Positions 25,181 to 34,748 are shown, counted from the first letter of the stretch. The stretch is DNA of 43,544 nt from an uncultured Lachnospiraceae bacterium (GCA_947567595.1 CANOMQ010000035.1:1-43544); one strand, 5' to 3'. The notes: generated by a model not told the origin, from the letters alone. Program-made: numbers and translations.

Positions 25181-25633
25181 TTATACAATTACCTTTTCCT
25201 TCAATTCATTTGGGAGTTTTGATATCTTCACACTCATGTCTTCACCGGATATCAGTTCAAGCTGTCCGTTTTCATAAAGATTTTCAGGTATCAGACCTGA
25301 ACTGAGTTTCACGTATTCAACTTTTCCCATCCTGATATCATTCACATTCAAGGACACTATCCTTTTAATGCTGTTCCCGGATACAATCCTCTCGGTTTCA
25401 CCATATACGAGCGAACTCGTGATTGATTTGATATGCATGCATCCCCGTTTTTCACGGTTGACATGTCCCCTTGTTCGCATGCCTTCAGGAATTTTCTCAT
25501 TATAGAGAATGACATCTCCCACTTTTGGCAGCATCCTGTCCATCCTTGGCACAACACGCTGCCTTCCACGCGGAATTCTTATTATTTTTGCACCAGAACA
25601 GTTTATGCTGCTGGCATGTACTTTGTTTTCCAT
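25181..25633 (-). CDS. unknown 150-residue plasmid protein
   Basis: A small, basic N-terminal, mixed alpha/beta protein without signal or membrane segment. I do not recognise it. The N-terminal half has a strand-turn pattern (KVGDVILYNEKIPEG, then MRTRGHV) compatible with a small beta-barrel. It is the first gene of the operon that ends at 21705. The start ATG at 25633 follows GGAGAACG. A promoter-like pair lies upstream at 25690-25717. Confidence 0.65.
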   Translation of the reverse strand: MENKVHASSINCSGAKIIRIPRGRQRVVPRMDRMLPKVGDVILYNEKIPEGMRTRGHVNREKRGCMHIKSITSSLVYGETERIVSGNSIKRIVSLNVNDIRMGKVEYVKLSSGLIPENLYENGQLELISGEDMSVKISKLPNELKEKVIV

Positions 25634-26102
25634 AACGTTCTCCTCCCTGCCTTGCCATACTTCTGTGTATTTTTTAGCACACTTTGCCCATTATATAAAA
25701 AATTTAATATTAGTAAAGAGATGTTATAAAAAAAATATAATTTAAATATGTCTTGGATATAAATCTACCTATTATTCCATATCTTATGTACAACACGTAA
25801 TCAGCATCACCCTGCTAAGTCTGCCTCCTTAATACGGCAAAAATAAAAATACATAAACAAAAAATCAGAACTCACTTCCAAATTTCTGCTTATGTATTTC
25901 ATTTCTTGCTAATTTTTCAATTAGACCAACCCTAACTAACAAAAATATCAAATGTATCAGTAAAATCCGACATTCCGAGGATTTTAAAACAACCGTAATA
26001 TTCCATCTGCCGCATCTTTCCGGTTCCTGCTTTCCTGCCTTTTGGAAAAGCAGCCCCACTTATAACACCCGAAACATATACAGTAACATTTTTACGGTCA
26101 CA
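25634..26102. other. intergenic segment between rep and the 25.6-kb operon
   Basis: The left end holds a promoter for the 25633 gene: TATAAT at 25690-25695 and TTTACT at 25712-25717 on the minus strand, spacer 16. The remainder (25720-26102) is AT-rich. A 64-codon minus-strand open frame at 25865-26059 lacks a ribosome site and protein-like composition. I see no other gene in it. Confidence 0.55.
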
Positions 26103-26900
26103 TTATTTACACTCTTCAATAATAACGGTTTCCCTGTTATGTACATGGTAACACATATTGACATAAAATTTTATTCCAACAACAGTCCTGCCTTTTTTTA
26201 TGTACGAATAATCCATGGCATACATTGTAACCCTGTTAATCTCATCCTTTGCCTTATCAAGGACCTTTATTTTAAAATTTGAAAATTCCTTATACTTGTC
26301 CACACATTCGCAGCATTCCTTTATCTCCTGTACGGATATATCTATATATATCCCTTCTTTTGGCAGTATTTTAGTCATGATGCGGCTCTGTAATAATTCA
26401 AAAATCCTGATTGCATACACGGATCTCATGGCAAGAACCTCCTGAAGCGTGTATTGCGTGTAATGATCCTTAAGATTGATGAGAAACGGCTTCAGTTCCT
26501 CATTCAGTTTTATGGAAATGCCCACATCCGGACTATACTCACATTTTGACACCCATGGAATTTTCATCCAGTTTCCCGACTTTCCCCGTTCTCCCCTAAC
26601 ATATACGGGATTTTTTATTATGTCATCCGTAATCTCATCCGCATATTTATATATATTGCTTTCGTCAACCTGCAAAAGCTTGGCAAAATCCTTTATTGTA
26701 ATGATGTACGGTTTCAATTCGTCATCTTCCTTAACAACCTGCATTATTGCACTTCGAATCAGTTTAGCACTGTTTAGTTTGAGTGCCTGCCTGCCCCCGA
26801 TCAGGCTGTTTGCCTGCACAACATAATTTCTTGGATCAGTACAAAAATTGAACACACACATCTGTCCATCCATCAATTTTTCTTTCTTTCCTCTTGCCAT
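26103..26900 (-). CDS. rep: Rep_3-family plasmid replication initiator
   Basis: A 265-residue protein taking the ATG at 26900, eight bases after AGGAGG; the frame to 26999 includes non-coding leader. Two winged-helix domains are expected. Visible family features are VVQANSLIGGRQALKL, ITIKDFAKLLQVDESNIYKY and the typical AIRIFELLQSRI near residue 180. Rep_3 (RepA/RepE-like) proteins bind iterons, open the origin and repress their own promoter as dimers. The iteron array starts 135 bp upstream, and inverted repeats lie between. This identifies the window as a replicon of its own. Confidence 0.93.
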   Translation of the reverse strand: MARGKKEKLMDGQMCVFNFCTDPRNYVVQANSLIGGRQALKLNSAKLIRSAIMQVVKEDDELKPYIITIKDFAKLLQVDESNIYKYADEITDDIIKNPVYVRGERGKSGNWMKIPWVSKCEYSPDVGISIKLNEELKPFLINLKDHYTQYTLQEVLAMRSVYAIRIFELLQSRIMTKILPKEGIYIDISVQEIKECCECVDKYKEFSNFKIKVLDKAKDEINRVTMYAMDYSYIKKGRTVVGIKFYVNMCYHVHNRETVIIEECK

Positions 26901-26921
26901 GTGCTTTTCCTCCTGGCACCG

Positions 26922-26940
26922 TATATCAGAATATGATATA
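26922..26940. promoter_or_regulatory. inverted repeat in the rep leader
   Basis: TATATCA and TGATATA, 7-bp arms with a 5-bp spacer, lying just upstream of the rep ribosome site. A second imperfect operator-like repeat (AGTAT-ATC-ATACT) is at 26975-26987. Rep_3 dimers usually repress rep from such inverted repeats, so autoregulation is likely but unproven. Confidence 0.6.
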
Positions 26941-27034
26941 ATTACTGTATGTATGGTATAAAATTCACATAATAAGTATATCATACTAAAGTATAGCATA
27001 AAATTACCAATTTTAAAATAGGTAATTTAAAAAG

Positions 27035-27782
27035 TGTAAAAAGGTAAGGTTTTTTAAGGTTTTATGTCCCTAAAAGTGTAAAAAGGTAAGATTATCGCTG
27101 TAAAAAGGTAAGATTAAAATGTAAAAAGGTAAGGTTTTTTATTTTGTGGATAACTCTTGGACATCTTGATATTACTGGAATAATTAACCATTCGATACCC
27201 CTGAGAATAGTTCTTAAGTATTAAGTATAAAAATATCTATTATATTTATTTAGCCGTTCAAAAATGTAAAAAAGTAAGCTTTTCCCATATATTCAATTCT
27301 TGATAAAAATATTCCATTTTTATGCCATAAGAATCCAAAAATATAGTTTTAACATAAAAATAAGAACTATTTTTTAATTTTATAATAAAAAAACATCTTA
27401 TTGTTTCCTATTAATAAACAAAAACTGTAAAAAGGTAAGGTTTTAATAAAAAATGCAATTTTTCTAACATTAAAATTTATTGGTTATCAAATTATTTCTT
27501 CTTATTTATATGTTTTTATATGTTACAACTGTAAAAAAGTAAGGTTTCTAATAAATTTTTTTGGTAAGAGTATAAAAGGAAAGTTTTTAATAAATAATCA
27601 ATCCTGTTTCAAGACCATAAATGTGTAAGATACACCTAAAATAATTTCTATTTTTCGAAACTGTAAAAAGGTAAGATTTCATGTGCTTTTCCGAAACTGT
27701 AAAAAGGTAAGGTTTCATGTGCTTTTCAAAAACTGTAAAAAAGTAAGGTTTCATATATTTTTTGAAACTGTAAAAAAGTAAG
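27035..27782 (+). repeat. iteron array of the replication origin
   Basis: Eleven copies of TGTAAAAA[A/G]GTAAG start at 27035, 27077, 27099, 27120, 27265, 27426, 27530, 27662, 27698, 27734 and 27769, with a degenerate copy near 27570. The left group has 21-22 bp spacing (42 bp between the first two). The last four are 35-36 bp apart and sit inside GAAAC...GTTTC arms. They are separated by AT-rich DNA (27280-27420, 27445-27525) suitable for strand opening. This is the expected binding array for the adjacent Rep protein. Confidence 0.93.
27145..27153. other. DnaA box
   Basis: TGTGGATAA, the exact reverse complement of the consensus TTATCCACA, between the first and second iteron groups. Host DnaA therefore probably helps Rep open the origin. 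Confidence 0.8.
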
Positions 27783-27831
27783 GTTTACTATCAATATAAT
27801 TCTCTTAGAATACAAAAACAAAAAATCGGAA

Positions 27832-27872
27832 TCCGGTTTCCAAGTTCAGTATTTGTGTTTTGGATTTCCGGA
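27832..27872 (-). other. imperfect hairpin at the end of the origin
   Basis: Arms TCCGGTTTCCAA (27832-27843) and TTGGATTTCCGGA (27860-27872) with a mismatch in the middle. On the minus strand it is followed, six bases on, by TTTTTTG. It could be a weak terminator for antisense transcription into the origin or a structural origin element. Confidence 0.35.
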
Positions 27873-27957
27873 TATAAAAATAATATAATTTTTCTCTTGA
27901 CTAAAGCATGGTTATTTTTGTCTAATATGCAGGATAACACTGGAAGGGAAAAGTTTT

Positions 27958-30003
27958 ATGAATGGTCTTAAAATTACGCCCTGTATTTATTATCTTTCGG
28001 ATAAAGGTCTTGAGGAACAGGAATGCCTGAAGCTGTTTGTTTTTTGGGGAGAAATATTTAAAGCAACTCCTAAGTTTATAGAAAAGTTCACGGATTATAT
28101 TGTAAATACGTCCGGTCTGTACTTTCGTCCTTTTAAAACAGATGAAATTATGCAGATGAAAAACAGAATAATTAAACCGCATGCAAAGCGCGTCAATCCC
28201 TACGGATGCTATGACATTACGCGTTATGGTACGTTTTTCAACATTAACGTACCCAAGGGCATATGTCAGGGCTGTCCGTACTCTACTTTTTATAAAAATG
28301 CACGAAATGATTCCGAAAAACTGTTTATAGCAGCCATACTGAATAAAATTCCCATTCCAAGCAAGATACGAATTCAAATGGAACTGTCAGGAGGCAAGGC
28401 TGCAAATACCATAATGCCTTCTGTTTTTACAGTGCAGGGGAAAGAAAAAAACAGAAGCAAGTTTGACATAATAGAGCTGAATGCATTTTTACTGAAATTC
28501 CTGTTATCGAACTATAATTTATTGGACCTTGACAGTAAGGATAATTTTACGGGATACATTAAAAAAAGTTTTAAAACAGGTCTGCTTAAAAATATGGAAT
28601 TGAATAATACATTTGACTATGTTTTTGAAATGTTATGCAGGGAATTGTCGGATATCAATGGTATTCACATAAGCAGCGAGGTTGATGAAAAAAGGATAAA
28701 CGATATTACGGAACAGATTACCCTGCCTTATAAATATGACCGCAGCCATGCCATTGATATTGTCAGTAAGAAGATTGCAAGCAATACGGATATCCAAAAC
28801 CCCGTTCATTCCGCAGCCGGCAGTGTACCGGTTATAATAGAACCTGTCGAAATTCCCATTTCCGTTAATAAAGTTAAAATCGCCGATAAAAACCCAATAA
28901 TACCGTTTGCTTCAAAGGATGAACCAATCCTTGGGCAATGCAGGAAAGGGGAAAATAAACAAATCCTTAAATCAGGGAAAGGCAGGCTCTGCGATCCGGA
29001 ACGGTACTACCCTGCCAATTATGAAGCGGAAGATAAATTTACACCAAAGAACATCATTACTGTTGGTGAAAACTCAAGTTTTCCATTTCTTGGACAGGTG
29101 GACAGCAATTATATGTTATCCGTGGAAAAATGCTCGCTCCATGATGATGAGGGACTCCTGATATATGATAACGATGGAAAATACTATTTTTACCGTTTCT
29201 GCCAATCAGAAAACAAACCGTTGAAGGAACTTGTGAGGCGGCGCCCTTTAATGATTACAATGAACAGTGTTGAACTTCATGCTGCTTTAAGGGAACATAA
29301 AATATATGAAAACAGGACCGCCGATCTGAAGGACATGTATGTGGCACTCAACCCGTGCGGTACCCTTCCACATACATTCAGACAATTGTTTGAAAAAATG
29401 TCCGGTGAAAATCTTCCTGACGATGAGGATTTTTATGTATATGCACTTAAACACTACAAGAGTGTCCATCAATCCTATTTGGAAAAAATATCTGATAACA
29501 ATGTCTTGGAAATTTTTGAATGCTATACTGCCGTTTCGGCTGCCATCGGATGTTCATGGCATACAGACGGCATATTTGAAGGAATTAACGATTTGTACGA
29601 AAGGAAGACACTTTTTGAATACCGCTCCCTTTGCCCAAAGGAATTATCCGTCAAGGTACAGGGCAGTTTTTACTGCTATAAGACAGAGGATTGCCCGGCA
29701 AATAACGAAAGATTTTATTCCGGGCTGGTCCATGAACTTGTAAAAATGGAATCCGTTAAACTGGGGAAAGTTATTGTATTAAACATTTCGGATAAGGGAT
29801 TATTCCTTTTTGCATTTGAAACCTGCGGTATTACGTATGAGCTGCTTCAATGGTCGTGCGTATATTTGGCAAGGAAATTAAACATAAAAAACAGCCATGT
29901 ACATTATTACAGGCAGGCTTTTGCCCTGAACGACGGAATGCTACAGCCGGATGCCTCGGATAAAAAAGACCGTAAGAATGTTTTCCGCATGGATTTATGT
30001 TGA
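27958..30003 (+). CDS. unknown 681-residue origin-proximal protein
   Basis: A large cytoplasmic protein that I cannot assign. The N-terminal part contains a Cys-rich CQGCPYS motif (near residue 103) and helical sequence to about residue 280; a basic linker follows. Residues 380-480 (FLGQVDSNYMLSVEKC, LLIYDNDGKYYFYRF, LMITMNSVELHAAL, LKDMYVALNP) loosely resemble the order of strands in a 3'-5' exonuclease domain, but the usual Asp-Glu motif is not plain. The start has GGAAGGG nine bases before ATG. As the first gene rightward from the iterons it may assist replication. That is inference from position. Confidence 0.8.
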   Translation: MNGLKITPCIYYLSDKGLEEQECLKLFVFWGEIFKATPKFIEKFTDYIVNTSGLYFRPFKTDEIMQMKNRIIKPHAKRVNPYGCYDITRYGTFFNINVPKGICQGCPYSTFYKNARNDSEKLFIAAILNKIPIPSKIRIQMELSGGKAANTIMPSVFTVQGKEKNRSKFDIIELNAFLLKFLLSNYNLLDLDSKDNFTGYIKKSFKTGLLKNMELNNTFDYVFEMLCRELSDINGIHISSEVDEKRINDITEQITLPYKYDRSHAIDIVSKKIASNTDIQNPVHSAAGSVPVIIEPVEIPISVNKVKIADKNPIIPFASKDEPILGQCRKGENKQILKSGKGRLCDPERYYPANYEAEDKFTPKNIITVGENSSFPFLGQVDSNYMLSVEKCSLHDDEGLLIYDNDGKYYFYRFCQSENKPLKELVRRRPLMITMNSVELHAALREHKIYENRTADLKDMYVALNPCGTLPHTFRQLFEKMSGENLPDDEDFYVYALKHYKSVHQSYLEKISDNNVLEIFECYTAVSAAIGCSWHTDGIFEGINDLYERKTLFEYRSLCPKELSVKVQGSFYCYKTEDCPANNERFYSGLVHELVKMESVKLGKVIVLNISDKGLFLFAFETCGITYELLQWSCVYLARKLNIKNSHVHYYRQAFALNDGMLQPDASDKKDRKNVFRMDLC

Positions 30004-30019
30004 TGGCGGAGGGATGGAA

Positions 30020-30523
30020 ATGAAGAATGTTATAAAAAAAATCTATCGGAAATCAAACCAAATTTTTTCATGCCTGATAATTGGACTGCTGGTTTCAGCC
30101 GTATTGAATGCTGCCGTCTGTCAGACTGTTGAAGTTTCAGGAAGCAGCATGGAACCCACGTTCCATGACGGAAATAAACTCCTTATGGAAAAGATATCAT
30201 ACAGGTTTCGTTTTCCTGAGCGTTTTGATGTTATCGTATTTCCGCGGAACGGAAATTATTTCCTGATTAAACGTATCATAGGAATGCCAAATGAAACCGT
30301 ATTTATAGACAGCGCTGGTAATATATTCGTAGACGGACAGGTTTTGGAAGAAAATTACGGTATGGAAGAAATATCTGATGCGGGATTAGCCGGAAAAACC
30401 GTTACGCTTGGAGATAATGAATACTTTGTCTTGGGTGACAACAGAAACGCTTCCATGGATTCCAGAAGTGAAAAAATCGGCAATGTCAGGCTGGAAGACA
30501 TTACCGGTAAAATTATGAGGTAA
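30020..30523 (+). CDS. lepB: type I signal peptidase
   Basis: A 167-residue membrane peptidase. One N-terminal helix (about residues 14-34) is followed by the catalytic Ser in VSGSSMEPT and the general-base Lys in FLIKRIIG, with GDNRNASMDSR near the end, all family hallmarks. The start is the ATG at 30020, six bases after GGAGGG; the upstream frame overlaps the 681-residue gene. It removes signal peptides from exported proteins. A plasmid-borne copy may serve exported transfer or surface proteins. The 117-residue gene follows 2 bp downstream. Confidence 0.95.
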   Translation: MKNVIKKIYRKSNQIFSCLIIGLLVSAVLNAAVCQTVEVSGSSMEPTFHDGNKLLMEKISYRFRFPERFDVIVFPRNGNYFLIKRIIGMPNETVFIDSAGNIFVDGQVLEENYGMEEISDAGLAGKTVTLGDNEYFVLGDNRNASMDSRSEKIGNVRLEDITGKIMR

Positions 30524-30525
30524 AT

Positions 30526-30879
30526 GTGCAATATAAAAGATTTTATAATTTATATAATGATTACAATTTTATGCTTTTAAGTGCAGTACACTATGGCGTT
30601 TATTCCGAGAATTTATTTAAGAGCATACAGGACAGACTTGAAAAGTGCATATGCGGTATGCTTTTCAAACCCGAGTGCATGGAGTATAAAAATTCCTTAA
30701 AGGAACTGTACGGGTATGTTATTCGGGGAGAAGATATCAGAGGATTTCAGCCATTGGTCCGTGAACTGTATAAGAAAATGACATATAAGAGGATATTAAA
30801 GGACATTTTGGTTTATGCGGCATGTTTTTGCCTGTGCACTTTCACGGGGATAATCCTTAAAAAACCGTTATTTCATTAA
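30526..30879 (+). CDS. unknown small protein with C-terminal membrane helix
   Basis: A 117-residue protein using GTG at 30526, a few bases after GAGGTAAAT. It is mostly helical and basic, with one membrane helix near the C-terminus (about residues 90-113, LVYAACFCLCTFTGIIL). It follows lepB by 2 bp, and its stop overlaps an ATG of the next frame (TAATG). Function unknown; it may be a membrane partner of the peptidase. Confidence 0.6.
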   Translation: MQYKRFYNLYNDYNFMLLSAVHYGVYSENLFKSIQDRLEKCICGMLFKPECMEYKNSLKELYGYVIRGEDIRGFQPLVRELYKKMTYKRILKDILVYAACFCLCTFTGIILKKPLFH

Positions 30880-30917
30880 TGCCGCCGATAATTTTATACA
30901 TAAAAAGGCGAATGTGT

Positions 30918-32285
30918 ATGGAAAATATATTAAATCCACAGACTCAGAGTATTGAAATATTTTCCCTGATGCTTTCAGGGGAAATAAAACTTTCAGTGAA
31001 AGCCCGTAAATATGTATTTTATATGTATTTATTGCTTTTCGGAAGCTGTACGCGTGAAATGGTACCACTGCTGTTAGGGGCGGCGGATAAATCGAACCAT
31101 TCTTCCGGCTGCAAAATAAATTACACGGATGCGAAGATGACAGATAATTTTATATCAAACCGCTTAAAATCCAAGGACATATTAAGAATGACTGTAAAAA
31201 ACAGGATTTTATATAAACTTACGCCAAAGGGATATAAAGAGCTTTCAAACTTTTTGTCCGGTCAGCAAAAGGTGGAAGGAATGGGAAGCACATACATAAA
31301 ATGGTGTGATACTGATGCCTGCGGCGTGATTTGCAAAAACAGTGTCCATTCATCAGTAGTGGGTGTTGTTTTTATCCATATAGCCTTAAGATGCAGTTTT
31401 ACGGTTGCCGACTTTAAACTGAATACACCTTTGGACAAACATGGAAATATCAGGGCGGGAATGTTTGACCAGTCAAAAAACAGGTTTCGTTCCGATGCAT
31501 ATCTTAAACTCTGTCATCCATGCAGGCAGGATTTTTTTTTCGAGAATGATATGGGTACTGAACGTGAAGACGCAGTTGTGGCAAAGCTGGAACGTTATGT
31601 TGCGCTTATTTTTTCCGCGGAACGTGATTTATGCAGTACGTCTGTTCATTTCTCGATAGGCGATTACCATGTAAACAGGGAATATATGAACCTGCAGATG
31701 CCAAGCAAGTACACAATGCAGGTTTACAGGTCCTGTGTGAGCGTTCTTTTTGCTGCCTCGGGAATAAACACAAACATGCCTGTCTCAACGGATAAAACAA
31801 CGGACTTCCTGCTTTCATACCCAAATCTAAGGCATGGCGGGATTAATGCATATATGAAACTTATTGAAAAGCACATTCATGAATTTTCCTACCGTGGAAA
31901 ATATACGGAAATTCATGACAGTGACCAGATTACTGAAAAAACCATACAAAACAGCCTTAAGGAATATGACAATATCTGTTTTTTCCAAGCAGGCGTCACA
32001 TATTATCCTTTCGCAAACTGCTACAGCCTGCACCATAATAAAGGAAGCTTCAGGTATTCGTTTGAAAACATATCAAATGATATATCCGCAAGGATGAGGA
32101 TAGAGAGGTATCTTAATGACGGCGCGCCGGATATTCCGTTCCTACAGATATTTGTTGTCTATTCGGATGACATTTACTCATTAAAATATGTGGAATCCCT
32201 GAAAACGGATTATGGAATCCCTGCAGACAGGCAGACAAACATTCATTTTGAACAGCTGCAGTACAAGGACTGGCTATCTGATTGA
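30918..32285 (+). CDS. winged-helix plus C-terminal domain protein, copy B
   Basis: A 455-residue protein if started at 30918, seven bases after AAGGCG. Starts at 30912 or at 30879 (which overlaps the previous stop) are possible. The N-terminal region is winged-helix-like (SVKARKYVFYMYLLLFG, LYKLTPKGYKEL near residues 95-125). A central helical part and a C-terminal alpha/beta region with QIFVVYSDDIYSLKYVESL follow. The strand plus acidic pair near the C-terminus matches copies A (22516-23523) and C (38951-39847). It lies 41 bp upstream of parA1. Function unknown. Confidence 0.75.
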   Translation: MENILNPQTQSIEIFSLMLSGEIKLSVKARKYVFYMYLLLFGSCTREMVPLLLGAADKSNHSSGCKINYTDAKMTDNFISNRLKSKDILRMTVKNRILYKLTPKGYKELSNFLSGQQKVEGMGSTYIKWCDTDACGVICKNSVHSSVVGVVFIHIALRCSFTVADFKLNTPLDKHGNIRAGMFDQSKNRFRSDAYLKLCHPCRQDFFFENDMGTEREDAVVAKLERYVALIFSAERDLCSTSVHFSIGDYHVNREYMNLQMPSKYTMQVYRSCVSVLFAASGINTNMPVSTDKTTDFLLSYPNLRHGGINAYMKLIEKHIHEFSYRGKYTEIHDSDQITEKTIQNSLKEYDNICFFQAGVTYYPFANCYSLHHNKGSFRYSFENISNDISARMRIERYLNDGAPDIPFLQIFVVYSDDIYSLKYVESLKTDYGIPADRQTNIHFEQLQYKDWLSD

Positions 32286-32326
32286 AAACTCATTATGGAA
32301 CATTATATTAAGGACGGAGGAAATTT

Positions 32327-33172
32327 ATGAATAAGGTTATTGGATTCATTACGGAAAAAGGAGGCGTATCAAAGACAATGTCCTCAGTAAATCTTGCACA
32401 TATCCTTGCGGTATCCGGTTACCGTGTCCTTTTTTTGGACATGGACGCTCAGATGAATGCGACAGACATGCTTATGATGGGGACGGAATATGAATGTCCT
32501 GACCATTTGAACCTGTTATGCAGCAAGATGGAGGATAAGGCAGAACTGTATGCAGAGTACATATACGAATCCAATTTTGATTCGATAGACTGCGTGCCCG
32601 GATCAGCCGCATTAAAAGAGGTAATCTATAGCATTCATTCCGCATCTCAAAGTGACTTTTCCGTGTTTACCTGCATGCGCCGCAATATCGGTCTTGTAAA
32701 AGGCGATTACGATTACATCATAATTGATACCAACCCGGGCGATACAACGCTTACAAGGTGCGCAATATGTGCCTGTGACGGAATACTCTCTCCCATCAAG
32801 GCGGACAATTTTTCTTTCAGCGGTGTTACCGGACTGCTCCAAACGATAATTGACCTAAAACAGCTCTACAATGTGCCAATAGAGTTCATGGGAATGTTTT
32901 TTGCGGACGTCAATTTAAATTCTTCAGGATACAAAAGGGTTAAAGCATGGTATGAGGAAAATTATAGGGACTATATTTTACCTGTTTCAATCAGGCATTC
33001 CGTTCAGGTTTCCGATTCCACACTCAGGTACCTTCCGCTGCTCATAGCCTGTAAAAGACATGGAACGACAGACGATTATATAAACCTTGCAAAAACCCTT
33101 AACCTGATTGACGAGGCTCATGATAAAAGGCTGGAGCAGTATCTTGCCCCGCGTAAGGCAAAGCACTGCTGA
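32327..33172 (+). CDS. parA: ParA-type partition ATPase 1
   Basis: A 281-residue ATPase. The deviant Walker A motif EKGGVSKTMSS lies at residues 9-19, followed by LFLDMDAQMNATDML and DYIIIDTNPGDT (Walker B region), all typical of ParA/MinD. There is no N-terminal DNA-binding extension. ParA moves plasmid copies apart using ParB bound at parS. The start ATG follows GGAGG. The partner parB begins 32 bp downstream. Confidence 0.95.
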   Translation: MNKVIGFITEKGGVSKTMSSVNLAHILAVSGYRVLFLDMDAQMNATDMLMMGTEYECPDHLNLLCSKMEDKAELYAEYIYESNFDSIDCVPGSAALKEVIYSIHSASQSDFSVFTCMRRNIGLVKGDYDYIIIDTNPGDTTLTRCAICACDGILSPIKADNFSFSGVTGLLQTIIDLKQLYNVPIEFMGMFFADVNLNSSGYKRVKAWYEENYRDYILPVSIRHSVQVSDSTLRYLPLLIACKRHGTTDDYINLAKTLNLIDEAHDKRLEQYLAPRKAKHC

Positions 33173-33204
33173 CATAAGGAAATACATGGAATAAGAGGTA
33201 AGAT

Positions 33205-34395
33205 ATGGGTATTGTAAATAAAGGGAAGGACATAAACATGCTGATGGGAGTCAGTTCAAATCCCGGCAGGAATATGGACATCGGGAACCTCATAAAGAAA
33301 ACGAAGGAAATTGACCTCCGCCATACCGTTTTTATTGACAGGGCGGATATTGTACCGAATCCTGAAAATGAAAAACGTTTCCCACAGACGGATATAGAGG
33401 AGCTGAAGGAATGGATTTATTTCAGAAAAAAGCTTTACCATGACCTGATTGTCGTACCTGTTGACGGGACAAGAAAATATATGATTGTTGACGGGGAACG
33501 CAGGTATCGGGCGGTTATGTCATTAAATAATGAACAGTATTCGGAAGTATTCCCTATGGGAATAAACTGTAACGTGTTTCCTGCGTCCACGGACAGTACC
33601 CTTCTGAAACTTGATTCAACGCTTGCAAATTATCTGCAAAGGCATACGGACGTATATCTGCGCAGGTAGGAAATCCTTGATCTGCATGATTGCCTTACGG
33701 ATTTAAAGGAACGTAAAATTATTGACCGTGATGTTGTCGGTCATATGGCGGATATCCTTGGAATAAAAGAGAGACAGTTAAAAAATTACATCAATACTGC
33801 CCGTCTTATTCCCGAATTTGAAGGGATGCTTCAGGAAGGAACAATAACTTTACGTGATGCAGTGCGTTTTTCGGCGCTTGACAGGGATTCACAGATGTTT
33901 CTGTTTAAAAAATACTCCGGTGGAGGTACTGTTTCAGGTTCGGATTTTTCCAAAGCAAAGGAATTAAGCAGAATCAGGGAGGCTGAACAAAGCCTTAAGG
34001 ATATTTCTGAAAGCTTGGAAAAGCAGAAAAAACTGTATGAGAATGAGCATGAAGAATTGTTTTCGCTTTCCCAAAAAACAAGAAACAAGGAAAAAATAAG
34101 ACGTCAGGAAAAAAGGGAATTAAAAGCCAAACAAAGGCTGTTGAAGGAGGAAAAACGTTATAAAGATGCTTCTGATATCCTTGAAAAAATAAAACAGCAG
34201 GTTTGTGATGACGGAAAAGGAAGCTGCTATGATGCAGATACTGTTTTAACCTCCATCATGACAAACTTGGAAAAAATTGAAAGGAATCCGATCCTCATTT
34301 TAAGTAATAAAAAATTGAAATCTTCCTTAAAGGACATATGCAACAGGTTTCTCAGGATTGTTAATATTGATGAGGAGATGTATCCGGATACCTAA
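33205..34395 (+). pseudogene. parB: parB interrupted by an in-frame TAG
   Basis: One reading frame runs from ATG 33205 to TAA 34395, broken only by TAG at 33667-33669. Before it lies the ParB N-terminal domain (DLIVVPVDGTRKYMIVDGER). After it comes the helix-turn-helix (HMADILGIKERQLKNY, then INTARLIPEFEGML) and a long coiled coil near the C-terminus. The codon lies between YLRR and EILDLHD. A C-to-T change from CAG (Gln) would explain it. TAG is used as a normal stop by other genes here, so general readthrough is unlikely. An ATG at 33745 could restart the C-terminal part. Confidence 0.85.
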
Positions 34396-34410
34396 TCTGA
34401 TATAATTTAA

Positions 34411-34684
34411 AATATATTTCTAATATATTTCTAACATAATTTATATTAGAATAGAAATAAAGATTTGAAAGAACTCTTGAAAACAAGAATATAAAGAGTT
34501 CTTTTTTAATTTATTTTATAATGTAATTTAAACTTATGATAAAATAGATTAGAAATATATTTTAAAACTATTTTATAATTAGTTTAAAATACATTATTTT
34601 TTTTATTTCAAATATAATTGTAATTCAGATATAAATACTAATATAATTTAATTATATTAGAAAATCTATTAGAAATATATTTTA
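34411..34684. repeat. AT-rich centromere-like repeats upstream of parA2
   Basis: The 13-mer TTAGAAATATATT occurs in inverse orientation at 34411-34423 and 34422-34434, and in direct orientation at 34549-34561 and 34669-34681, the latter two extended to TTAGAAATATATTTTA. Similar copies follow the second gene of the locus (36019-36045). Repeats flanking a ParA/ribbon-helix-helix pair are the usual form of a type Ib centromere. Confidence 0.65.
34471..34507 (+). terminator. terminator after parAB
   Basis: Stem GAACTCTT (34471-34478) and AAGAGTTC (34494-34501) followed by TTTTTT (34502-34507), 75 bp after the parB stop. Confidence 0.9.
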
Positions 34685-34703
34685 AATACATTATAAAATG
34701 CGA

Positions 34704-34748
34704 TTGACATACAAATACAATTATACTATAATTTAAATTATAGTATAA
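34704..34748 (+). promoter_or_regulatory. consensus promoter with 28-bp palindrome upstream of parA2
   Basis: TTGACA at 34704-34709, 17-bp spacer, TATAAT at 34727-34732: a perfect sigma-70/A match. The -10 lies inside a perfect palindrome at 34721-34748 with 14-bp arms TTATACTATAATTT. A repressor bound there would block the promoter, most plausibly the ribbon-helix-helix protein of this operon. Confidence 0.9.

Noticed and set aside
25865-26059. 64-codon minus-strand frame
   Set aside because: No ribosome site, low-complexity composition, and AT-rich intergenic setting.
27035-27782. Repeat array resembling a CRISPR
   Set aside because: The units are 14-bp iterons with unequal AT-rich gaps beside a Rep_3 gene. 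There are no conserved spacer lengths or cas genes.
33667-33669. TAG recoded as an amino acid
   Set aside because: Other genes here (agrD1 and the coupling ATPase) end in TAG, so it serves as a stop. A point mutation is simpler.
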